NCBI GenBank assembly: GCA_027475525.1
Contig: JAMWFC010000010.1
Location: forward strand, 301,324-365,323
Origin: Macrolepiota albuminosa
Lineage: Eukaryota; Basidiomycota; Agaricomycetes; Agaricales; Agaricaceae
DNA length: 64,000 bases
Reading direction: 5' to 3'
This document shows, in pieces, positions 34,990-45,602 of this stretch. The notes below the pieces were generated by a model, which was not told where the DNA came from, searched no databases, and saw nothing but the letters and a program-made list of their open reading frames with translations. The stretch's first letter is position 1; each line of letters begins with the position of its first letter. A program made the translations under genes and the position numbers.

Positions 34990-35753
34990 CTCATGGCGAC
35001 TAGTGTATGTCCATGAAGATGGCGATATATCAGATGAGGAGTTGGTTTTCACGGTATACGGAGCCATAAGCAAAAAGGATCTCCTGCCACTGAAAAGAGA
35101 AACACGCATGAGGTGCGTTCAACGAGATCCAACAGAACAGAGTCTAATCACATAAAGCAGCGACTACAGACAACTGAAATACATGAAGCAATATGTGAAG
35201 CTGGACGGCCTAGGAACAAAACATTTTGACGATGCAATGATAGGAGCAACGGAGATTAACAAGCACTTCGAACTTGAATTCTCAGAAGGCCGTCTCGAAT
35301 GCTGGTACAACGCGTTCCTCGGACAGCAAGAAAGATCACTAGACATCGCGAACAGGATATTTACACCGACATGCAATGTGGAGAAGAATGAACAACACAT
35401 TCCCATGGACAGGGAACTAGACCTGTACAAGCTCACAGAGAAAATAATGCAGAAAGGGTTCATGATTACCGAAGACAACGTGGTCCAATTTTCGAAGATG
35501 AAGGTAAATGAAGGGAACAGGACAACATAAGTACAACTCAATAGAGCAACAAACAAAACTGAAGGGAAACTTAAGATACGAACATTACAAGCCGGAAAGA
35601 TTCCGAGTGGGAGACCTCGTTTCTGTCCAGCTATCGTTCCAGGTTGTTAACCTGGCAGGTGGGAAACTCAAAATGCTTCTCGTATTGAGATCCATGACTC
35701 TTATTGAGCACCGGTCTCGCTTCATGAAAGTGAGTGACAAAGCAACACAGTAA
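34990..35753 (+). pseudogene. Remnant of an expanded agaricomycete family of unknown function
   Basis: Two coding blocks are readable. The first runs from about 34995 to 35503 (RLVYVHEDGDISDEELVFTV; VKLDGLGTKHFDDAMIGATE; RLECWYNAFLGQQERSLDIA; ELDLYKLTEKIMQKGF), with one in-frame TAA near 35155. After a short intron (gtaaatgaag...) the second runs to about 35753 (HYKPERFRVGDLVSVQLSFQ; GGKLKMLLVLRSMTLIEHRS). From memory this layout, ending in a GDxVxxQxSF and LRSxTLI pair, is common in agaricomycete genomes near transposons, but it has no named function that I know. The start is not identifiable and the copy seems truncated. Confidence 0.5.
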
Positions 35754-36184
35754 ACACACTGATAAACACCTCACAGAACATAGTATCCAACGAAGGGACC
35801 AAGAACAAACTGAAGAGAAAGCTGAGAGACATTTCAGACAAGGGCCAGAACAGAATGGACGTAGACGCATCGGACAATGGCAACCAATGATTATATCGAT
35901 CAAAAAGCCTTTAATTGCTTGTTTTGTCACATTGTCAATAATGGTCTCGTTGATCTTTGCCAATCGCATATAGTTTCGACTACGATTCACAGACACTTGC
36001 TCGGGTCTGGCTATATTGTCGTCCTGCTTCCTTCTCTAATGAGTCCACTGGACCCGTATTTTGTTTCTCCCTCGTCCACTGATCCTTCTCCTTTTTGTTG
36101 CTTTTATAGTATTACCGCATCATCATATTACCAAATAAACTGTATTTGCCCGCAACTGCAACATCACAAACAAACAACTGCGAG

Positions 36185-36295
36185 GGCTTACATAAACAAC
36201 AGCAGCTGGAGCGATGGCTTACATAAACCATAGCTGGAGCAACAGCTTACAGAGCAGCAATGTACATAATATCAGCTTACATAACCAACAGCCAG
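36185..36295 (-). repeat. Third array of the gtttatgtaagc motif
   Basis: Units ggcttacataaacaac, ctggagcgatggcttacataaacc, agctggagcaacagcttac and cagcttacataacc share the orientation of the array at 30932-31032. A single related ctgctggagcaaag recurs at about 36570. Confidence 0.75.
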
Positions 36296-36415
36296 GAATT
36301 TATTTATATTTTCTTTTGACGCGACCCCAACTTGTACAGTACATAATATCAGCTTACATAACCAACAGCCAGGAATTTATTTATATTTTCTTTTGACGCG
36401 ACCCCAACTTGTACA
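36262..36415. repeat. 77-bp direct duplication (9 of 17)
   Basis: 36262-36338 repeats perfectly at 36339-36415. It overlaps the right end of the third motif array. Confidence 0.93.
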
Positions 36416-36523
36416 TATTTATTCACTTTCGTACTTCCTCACTTTTGGTGTTCACCAGCTCGTTAGTTCAATAATGTTTCATTCCTGCTGACAAGTCGAT
36501 AGCTACCTATCTAGCATAGGTAG

Positions 36524-36677
36524 ATTATGTTATCGTAATATAACGATTCATCTATCGACGATGTAAACGACTGCTGGAGCAAAGAAATAATGAAACATTC
36601 ATTATGTTATCGTAATATAACGATTCATCTATCGACGATGTAAACGACTGCTGGAGCAAAGAAATAATGAAACATTC
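36524..36677. repeat. 77-bp direct duplication (10 of 17)
   Basis: 36524-36600 repeats perfectly at 36601-36677, in non-coding sequence. Confidence 0.93.
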
Positions 36678-36910
36678 ACACATCCGACAGAAAACATAAC
36701 AAATTACATACATAATAAAAAAATACATAAACAAGAAACAAACTAAAATAAAACAAAATAAAGGATAGCAAAACAAACAATAAAAAATAAAAAAACATAT
36801 TCGTATATATATAATCCCTCGACTTGGTAAAATAAACACACAATAACGCGCTCAACAAAGAAAACTATATATAAAGAAAACGCAAGGATTTTTCAACATG
36901 AGGATGAACA

Positions 36911-37345
36911 TAATAGCTGATAGAGATAGCCGAAAGGGAGCAAATATCGAGGACATGGTAGTAATAGCCGGTAAAGATAGCCAAAAGGGAGCAAATATCG
37001 AGGACATGGTAGTAATAGCCATATCGAGGACACGGTAGTAATAGCCGGTAAAGATAGCCAAAAGGGAGCAAATATCGAGGACATGGTAGTAATAGCCGGT
37101 AGTAATAGCCGGTAAAGATAGCCAAAAGGGAGCAAATATCAAGGACATGGTAGTAATAGCCGGTAGTAATAGCCGGTAAAGATAGCCAAAAGGGAGCAAA
37201 TATCGAGGACATGGTAGTAATAGCTGGTAGTAATAGCCGGTAAAGATAGCCGAAAGAGAGCAAATATCGAGGACATGGTAGTAATAGCTGGTAGTAATAG
37301 CCGGTAAAGATAGCTGAAAGGGAGCAAATATCAAGGACATAGCCG
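36911..37345. repeat. Minisatellite, about seven units with a 51-bp core
   Basis: The core unit is ggtagtaatagccggtaaag, then atagccaaaagggagcaaat, then atcgaggacat. Seven copies of gggagcaaatatc or close variants mark the units. Some units carry an extra 13-bp step (cggtagtaatagc), so spacing alternates between 51 and 64 bp. Because 51 is a multiple of three, long open frames appear on the minus strand with a repeated low-complexity peptide. I treat those as by-products of the repeat and not as genes. Confidence 0.9.
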
Positions 37346-38355
37346 GTAGAGGAAGAGAACGGCAATTGCCGAGATCACGTGAGGGGCACAAATTTCGAGG
37401 ACAAAATGCACGCCAAAGCAGGTAGTAAAACCTCAGTCTACTAAAGTAGACCTCGGAACTCGTGGAAAAACTTCAGAATGAGTGTTTGTCGACCTATTTT
37501 TACATCCTGAATTCAAATCTGAAGTCAAGGTTACAAAATTTTGATTTACTCGGCCGATATCAAATTTTCTGGATTTGCTTGTCCGCGACTCGTAAATCAC
37601 ATTTTGTCGGTTTTATCTGAATTTTAAAACACGTCATGGCATATCAATAGCCCCTTTCGGTATGATTTCCAGATTTGTCTATGCCTCTCGGGTAGGGGCC
37701 GACTACATACACTTACTCATGCGTGGATGCGTGGAAGCCATCGAAGATCACGTGCACCTGCAACAGCTGTCTCAGCCGGAATCTACTAACCCAGGATTTT
37801 GACGGCACGGTCACGGTAGCTGTTGTACGGCAGCTGTGGCTGTAAAAAAAGCCATGGTGCGATTTGCTTGAACCGGAGTCCTGTTCTAGATTTCTGTTCT
37901 GCAGACCGCGTGTCTTGCCTAATTCTGGACATACCTATTGCGGACGAGTGCAGCGGTAATGTCTGCGTGATCATGCGAATGGGAAGAACTTCGACCTCTA
38001 TAGCAATTATACACTCAGACATCGACGTAGTCTCGGTATATGAAGCAAGTGCTCGTCCTCTGACTGTGACCTGTATTGTCAAAGTCCTGCCGAAATATTT
38101 CGGCTTGTGATCATCTCGTCAATAGAAGGAATTGAGTACCATCTATCAGACTTTCACTAGACGTGATTTATGGTTGATTACGACTTATCAAGAATCACTA
38201 CAGATCGGACTGGCCCAGAAACTACAACAAACCATCTTCACGTCAGCTACGTCCCCTGCCTAGCTTCCTTCGCAGCAACTCGGACTATGACTTTTTTGCC
38301 TCGTCGAAGGTTGACAACCAACAGGTCATTCTTTAAACTACTACATTTGATCCTG
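37346..38355. other. Intergenic region before the NLR gene
   Basis: No supported gene. The short overlapping frames on both strands at 37786-38110 contain nothing recognisable. The NLR promoter should lie in the last few hundred bases. Confidence 0.5.
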
Positions 38356-41300
38356 ATGACTGACGCTGCTCTACTAAGTGGCCCATTTCGGGTGCAATCA
38401 TCTCCTCAGTCAGCCGAGAAGTGGGAGCTCAACGCAGAGTTCTTCACTGCATTGTCACGATGGACGCTTGATCACCCGGATTCTACCCTCGACCACATTT
38501 TACGGCGTGTTAGTGATGCGATAGACTCTGGACGGGATTATCTAGATCTGATACCGAATTCCCCGTTTCCCGCGCAAAGCTTGATGAAATCCCTTACTCA
38601 ACTCATCCAGTTGAGTGCGGTATGGTTTTCCACCTGCCTATAAAACTTATTGTTTATCATTTCTTTGCGATTTGATAGAAGATCTCATATGCAAAAACAG
38701 AAGTCCGAAACTTCGCTCTCAAAATTCTCAACTGGGTCAATCGAGTAAGAGAATCGTTTTCCAAAGCGGGAAATGGCCGGTTTACAAGGAAGACAAGCGA
38801 CAACCTTGCAAGCATGCGGTGTGTGTGTTTCATCCTCTGGAGGAACTGTGATTGATATCGTTTATAGTGATCTTGTGGATGCAATCTGTGCCTGGGCTGC
38901 TGAGCGATTGGTTAGCACAACCATCTTCTATTACATAGAATTTACATCATCTTGTAGATGGATGGTCGATGGAGCATTTCTAGCCCCAAAATTGCGGGCG
39001 AAATTCGTGATTTCCAAGCACGCCTGGCTGAGGCAGAGAAGTTGTTTAATGTAAGCAATCTACTATGCATGTCGAGAATTTGACTGATTTACTAATTTGA
39101 GGTTCGATCCTTGATCTCTATATCCGGAGGGCTTGACGCAATCCTACAGTTCTTGTCAAAAATATCCTCCAGTCAATCCACTTTGACCACGGTCCTTGAG
39201 AACCTCTCAAAGACACAAGAAGAGCATTTGGTCAGTTTATTTATCTCCTCCACTGGTTCTCACTCATTTTACGGCTTAGAAACGAATTATGATGGAACTT
39301 GAACGGCGAAGGTTTTTAGAAGAAGAGCTTCGTGCTCATATCATCCAGGATCCTACATACGTCACTCAAAACAGACACCCATGCGATTCTAACACCCGAG
39401 TGGAGATGCTTGATGAGATACGAACTTGGATTGATGATATTTTGAAGGACACATCGAAAAACTTTCTTTGGCTGGTGGGACCCCCTGGTTGTGGCAAATC
39501 AGCCATTGCTGCCTCGATTGCTAGGGAATGCAAATCTCGAGCCATCCTCGGTGCTCAGTTGTTCATCAACCGCAATGACTCTAATACCACCAACCCTAGC
39601 AAATACTTCCCTACTGTTTCACGAGAAATCGCCAAACAGTCTGAGTCAGTCGAACAACATCTTCATGATGCCCTGAAGGGGCGGTCTTTCTCAATAGACA
39701 CACCTCAACAAGCAGCCAACCTTTTTGTTCATACATTCACCAAGGCTGCGCGCAATCAGCCCGACACACCCATCGTCGTAATTTTCGATGGTCTAGACGA
39801 GACTCAAAGAGAACGTCTCGAAGACACCGCCACAATATTTTCACAGCTTTTCTCAAAGCTTCCTGATTATCCTAACGCCAAAATCTTGATCACGAGCCGT
39901 CCAGAAGACGAGATCCTCAAGTCATTCAGGACCGCGGCGCATAGACACCACGTCAAAGAGTTGGCAATCGATATAACTGACTCGAGTTCTCACCGGGATG
40001 TGAAAACGTACCTCAAACGACGTCTTACGGAGGTTGCAAAGAAACGTTGCCTGCCCTCCGCCATATGGCCAGGCGATGATCGTTTAGAGAAACTAGTCGA
40101 GCGATCATCCGGCCTCTTCATCTGGGCCGTCACGGCTTCGAATTACATTGATGCCCGACTACGTCTGCGTGGTAGAGAGGTCCTCAACAACGTACTTGAC
40201 CAGTTTGATAACAAGGCCATGATGGAGATCAATACCTTATATCGGACCATCCTCGAGTTTGCTTATCCTGAAACACTCTCTGATGCATGGACTCTGGAGA
40301 CATTCCGCCGTCTAATGGGATCAATCATGGTCCTCCGCCAACCGAAGAACATCCGTGACCTCCAAAGTTTGATGGACTTGCGAGAGACTCCTAAGAGCGA
40401 GCCGGTTGATGTCAAGAACTTTGTAGAGCATCTCAGGACCCTGCTCGTTGCAACTCTAGATGATATCACAGAAGATACAATTCCTCAGGTTCATAAATCA
40501 TTTTTCGACTTTATCACCAGTTCCGGGGACCACATACCAAAGCGTTTCTGCGTCGACATTGAAGCGTCCAATGCTGAGATGGCCCTTGTATGCCTTTTTC
40601 ATATCGCTGGTGCATATTCCACTGTTAATGACACTCACTATGCGTCGAAAAATTCGGACCTGAAGACCTTATCTACACCGGCCCTTTATTCGCTCCGTTT
40701 TGGTCTATCGCACATGCCTCAACATCAGAATGCAACATTGAGAGTCATTACAAATCGTTCTGATACTGGAGGTCCATCTCACCTGGATGACCTCCTTGGT
40801 CGATCATTTCACCCAAACCACGCTGGACCGCTGGCACTTTCAATCCCATCCGACAACGCTTTTGTTAGGACTTCCTTTGATAGGTACTCACTGCTCTGGA
40901 ACCCTGAAGATGGCTTGGCTGTCACACCGATAACATTCCCTTTAGGCCGTGAAGCTTTGTTATTTTCACCTGATGGAACCCGGCTTTTTCGCCCTGTTGA
41001 GGAAGAGATCTTATGTTTGCCACGGAATTCATATGATCTCAGCAAAAACTCTTCAGCGATCAAAGTCCCGCGGGACTGGAGCATGTTGGAATTTTCATTT
41101 GATGGGAGCAAGGTTGTTTTTGGTCACGAAGATGGACGACTTTCTCTTCACAGCACAGAACCGTATCGTACCATACTTGAGCTTCCCAAACGCCACCATG
41201 GGAAGATCAAGCGTCTGACTATGTCCAGAAACGGGTCCTATATTGCTTCAACTTCGGAGGGTCCCTTCATACACATTTGGGACATCAACGGCGGCTGCTA

Positions 41301-42456
41301 CATCAATGATACGAATTCAATGATGCACGAATCCGTCGTGGAATGCATGGCCATCTCCCCCAGCGAGACGCTGTTAATTTCGTGCGATAATGAACGCGCC
41401 CATATATGGGAGATCCCTACATGCAAACCAAAAAGCTACTCCTTCGTGTTCTACCCCGGAGGTCGACGATCGGTCGCATTTTCACCAGATTCTCAAATTG
41501 TACTGGGAGGATCCAGAGAAGGGACTGTTTCGTTGTGGAACCCTTATACAGGGGAGCAAGTTGGTGATCCATGGAAGGTCCCATGGCGAGCTAGTGGAGG
41601 CATTGTAAGCATAGTGGCCTTTAGGTCGTGTGGAAACATTGCACTAGCATGTTGTGATGATTCTGTCTATGTGTGGGATGTGCGCCGGGCTTCTCTGATA
41701 AAGATCATTCCTGACATCCACTCGGCAACATTCACACCAGATGGATCACAGGTTCTGTATGCTGGGTGGCTCACGTTTGGAGTCTACAACCTTGCTCCTT
41801 TGTTACTCAACTCGAAAAAAACATTTCAGCCCAGATGGACCGCGCTATCACCAGGAGGGAATCTAGTCGTATCTGTCGCCTTTAATGAGACCTTTTGCTG
41901 GAGGCTTGATGCGGTTAAGGTGGTTGGGAATTCATTGAAAGGCGGTGTCACTGCCATCAGTGCCATAGCCTTCTCCGTCGATGAATCGCGCATCGCCGGT
42001 GCTGATGAAGATGGGGCCCTGTATCTCTGGGATAGCAAAACTCTGGAACTCCTCTCGTACCTCCCTGACTGTGTTCCCAGAGTATCTTCGCTTTCTTTCT
42101 CCCAAGGAGGCGATCACGTCGTGGCTATGCTCGAGGATAATCACTTGGTTGTATTGACCACTGCCAATGGCGTGCTGTCCGTCTCAGTCGGACATGAGAG
42201 GACAGACACGCTCCAAAACATAGAGACGGCCCCTAAGTCGACCTTCTTTGACATCGGCATATCTCCTATAACCTTCGGTACCGATGCCACAGCACCAAAC
42301 AGGCGCCTCAAGGATGCACGATGGTACCCTAGCAGATCTGACTCGGTGGTGTGGGCATACATCAACAACCACATCATTAGAGCCGGAAACGATGGTGGTT
42401 TCGTGGTGATTCCTGTTGATGATGCGCAGTCTAATTGGAATCGGAAATATTCCTAG
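38356..42456 (+). CDS. NLR-like STAND protein: helical N-terminus, NACHT, WD40 repeats
   Basis: Six exons join in phase: 38356-38619, 38679-38818, 38868-38910, 38958-39050, 39102-39230 and 39280-42456, giving 1,281 residues. All introns are 47-59 bp with GT...AG ends. The N-terminal 220 residues are helical with no named domain. NACHT follows: Walker A WLVGPPGCGKSAIAAS near residue 290, Walker B VVIFDGLDE near 395, then ITSRPEDE as the sensor-type motif. From about residue 750 come WD40-type blades (FSPDSQIVLGGSREGTVSLW; FSVDESRIAGADEDGALYLW). Fungal NLRs of this build are thought to sense self/non-self and trigger cell responses through NTP-driven oligomerisation. An upstream ATG at 38287 is also in frame, but 38356 starts the ordered region. 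No stop or frame break is seen, so the gene looks functional. Confidence 0.9.
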
Positions 42457-42722
42457 TAATCAGGTAATTCTTGACCTTCATCGCTTCTTGAGACATTCAT
42501 GTTTGGTATAGTCTTAAATGGCGATCATTCTTTATTAAATACAGGTAGTATCAATGGACGCCAATTAGGTTTGCGCGATTTAATGAACCGATTTTTTATG
42601 GACTTCGTGTCAGGACTAGATCCGAACATATATACGGGAATACACTATCCTCGAGATCTTCATCATTTGCATTATCAGCCAAACTACTAATTTAATTTAC
42701 ATATCCACGTCGCACTTCTCTT

Positions 42723-43892
42723 TTAGCTGCTCGCCTTGCCTCTATTTCGCTTGTCTTTCTTCTTGCTCTTTTTAACTCCAACGTTCTTGCTACGCCGCTC
42801 GCGCTCGATAATTACCACCGGTACAGGGACGTATGATACAGGTGGATATATGGCATGTGAGGAATAAGCGTGTGGCGACGTTTGCGGGATTGCCGAAGGC
42901 GGGTAAGGGCTTGCTGTCACTTGAGTAGTAGGAGGCTGTGCATGACCTTTTTGTTGGACTTGGGACACAGACATCTGGGCATTGGATGCAGGTGGCGAAA
43001 GCTTGAAAATTAAACATTCACTTGATTGCTACAAAGAGGCGAACAAAAGATCTCTTACCACTATCGAAGTACTTTGACCGTTTGAGGGGACAATAACCAG
43101 CCCAGCCGAAGGAACCCACCCAGAAGGTGCGTATACATATGTAGGCTTCTCCGATGGGGGGATAGTGAGCACGTATGTAGCGGATTCCTGACGGTGCACA
43201 ACTTCTAGCTGAGGGGTAGAGGCATGATGGCGTAATGGTACTAGGGGTGAGACCGATGTGATCGAGCGCTGAGAAGCCACGTTTGCACCTTGTAAATGTT
43301 GAACATATGCCTCTGGCTGAACGGATGCATGCTGAGAAGGTACTGAAGGCTTTTGAGGATGTGTTACAGGCGCGTATGTTGTAGAAGTTCTTGTTGTATG
43401 GGTATCGCGATGCTGAGAAGGTGGATGCGAGACAGCCACGTGTGCTGTGGACGTCTTGGTTGTATGGGTGTCGCGATTCTTATAAGATGCCATGTGGACA
43501 GTGTTAAAAGACCCAGATTGAGAGACAGTTTGTGGATGTTGAATTTTGGAAGAAGCAAAAGGAGCAGGGGACCGAGATGAGGTATCATGACTACCAGAAT
43601 GTTGCGAACATTGAGGATGGATGTCTACGGTTGAGCGTCGGCATGAAGATGTGAAGTGAGGTTGTGAGTGCAGTGGGTCCTGAAAGTACTGAGAATGTGA
43701 GGAGCGGAGTGAATGAGAGCTGGAAAGCTGGGCCCTTGGTTGATGATAGCTGCCGGTTTGAGACGGTGTTACGGTCAGGGCGTTACCGTATTCGTTTCTG
43801 TATCCTTCTGTAGTTGCCACCCATTTGGAGATGCGCTGCTGAGTCGCCATGTAGCGCTCATAAGCTTCAGGTGAATAGTCGTACTCCGTCAT
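42723..43892 (-). CDS. Low-complexity protein, paralogue of the 45.6-47.3 kb gene
   Basis: Two exons, 43892-43059 and 43001-42723, join in phase across a 57-bp intron (gtaagagatc...tttcaag), giving 370 residues. The upstream ATG at 43931 is in frame, but I chose 43892 because it aligns with the start of the neighbour: MTEYDYSPEAYERYMATQQR here against MTEYDFSPEAIERYIHGQQR there. The centre is Ser/His/Gln-rich, with imperfect repeats of a DTHTTKTSTAHV type. The second exon is Pro/Tyr-rich and ends with a Lys-rich tail (KNVGVKKSKKKDKRNRGK), a likely nuclear or RNA-binding tract. No catalytic domain. Probably a disordered protein that binds through the conserved N-terminal helix. Confidence 0.78.
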
Positions 43893-45602
43893 ATGGTTAT
43901 GGTCGTGGAGAAGACGGGAGGCTGAAAGCAAGTGGAAACCATATCATTTATACTCGGACAAAGGAGCGCGGGTGACCGTACACGAAGCATGTTGATGGAA
44001 GACATTCTCGGAATGACGGGCCATGATGCATGAACGTTTGCGACGAAACTCAAAGCATGCATTGCCAGCGAGTGGCATGGATTTATAACGAACTTCATTG
44101 GCACCAGTGAACTAGAAGATCAAAAAGAAGTGCGACTCATTCCATTCGTTGGAGAAAGCCCAAAGAATCCTGGTTGGTATACGTAATTCTGGAGAAATGA
44201 TAGTAGTCTGACCATCTTCTTGCCAAGGAACATGTGCTGCTATAGTTCAGAGTTGTTGGGTTGTTTTAAAAGTCGTAAGGGGTTCTATATATATATACCA
44301 TCGTTGAAAAAAAGATTTCCAAGGCAAGTCAGGGGGAACGTTTAAGCAGCGCAAACACGTGAGCTTCGAAAAACGCCGACCGGCCCGGTAAGAGAATCGG
44401 AGATCGGATATCGTACAGGACTTATTGTTTGAGAATTTCATACACTGCTCTCTCTTTTCTATAGCTCACTCACCAGGTTCCACACAATTTTCTGGCCTGG
44501 GCAGCTATAAGTAGTCAAGATTTTCTCCATCAAATACTGACCGTTGTCGTGACTGCATCTTGTTCTCACTCTTAGGTCCGGTTTCATTGTTGGGCGGTCG
44601 CAGAGTTTCGTACAGTGATGAGGGCTTTGTGTATGTGCCCATTACGATCCTAAGTAAACCTGCGTCCTTTAATCCGAAGAAACCATTATCTTCCATTGTT
44701 CTCAGGTCACTGGTTAGTATGAAGGAGACGGTATTTGACCTCATGTTAATGTTTAGGGGGAGTTTATTCCCCCTATCAGCTTGCCTTCTGTCCTTGTTCT
44801 GTCTTCAAGCTCGAATCACTTGACCGACACAATCCGTATGCTCTAGGCCAAAGATGTGATTAGCAAGGGTTCGAATTTCGGAGTTTCTATGGTTGAGGGA
44901 TGTGTTTTTGGCAGGTTTGCGGTTTGGTAGGAATGCGTTTCTCGTCACCGTTGAATTTTGCTGTTCGTAACAATTAAGTCCGTAGTAACTCCTGATTCGT
45001 CGGCATCGTCGGCATTAAACCTCTTGTTTGGTTCAGAGCCCTGTCTAGATTATATTCTCCAGAAGTTTTCGTATTCCTTCAAGTTCACGAGGTGGCCTCA
45101 ATAATTTGAAATCCCTATGGGCGGACGAAAGAAGTTCGAGATGACCTCGTCGATTCAGTCAGCGCGCTCAAGGTTTTTTTCTCCGAAGGCTAGATGTTCT
45201 CGATGTTCTCTGTAATCCTCTCAAGGATTTATTTCTTTCAACATGATCGCTTCTTGCCTTGATGGATCACAGATAGCGGTGTCTTCGGTAGAAAGTACCT
45301 TGAACTAAAGGCTATACATACAAGCAAAATCAGCAGCTATAAGATGTACAAGAAGTATAAGATGTAAGATGCAGTATGAAACTCTAGTGACAAAATGTGG
45401 ATGGTAAAAACACGACTAATAATAGTCTGAATTATTGAACAATGAGGATTTGATGACGATGACGGAATGGAATGACTGGCGCTGGAACGTTCCATGTCTT
45501 CTATAGATCCTGACATCGCAAAAATCGATGGAAGCCAAGGTGTGGCGACATCACCTCCAGGCGAGATTACGTTTCTTCAAACTCTCTAGTTTTCTTCACC
45601 TT
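43893..45602. other. Intergenic region between the paralogues
   Basis: No supported gene. Short frames near 44247-44823 lack recognisable features. A ggttcgaat sequence at about 44871 resembles a tRNA T-loop, but no cloverleaf forms around it. Confidence 0.5.

Noticed and set aside
36852..37391. Long minus-strand frames with a repeated low-complexity peptide in the minisatellite
   Set aside because: They appear in several frames at once and result from a repeat unit of 51 bp. No start context or non-repeat coding sequence supports a gene.
44855..44900. Possible tRNA because of ggttcgaat
   Set aside because: No acceptor stem, D-arm or anticodon arm can be folded around it; the match is limited to the T-loop-like nonamer.
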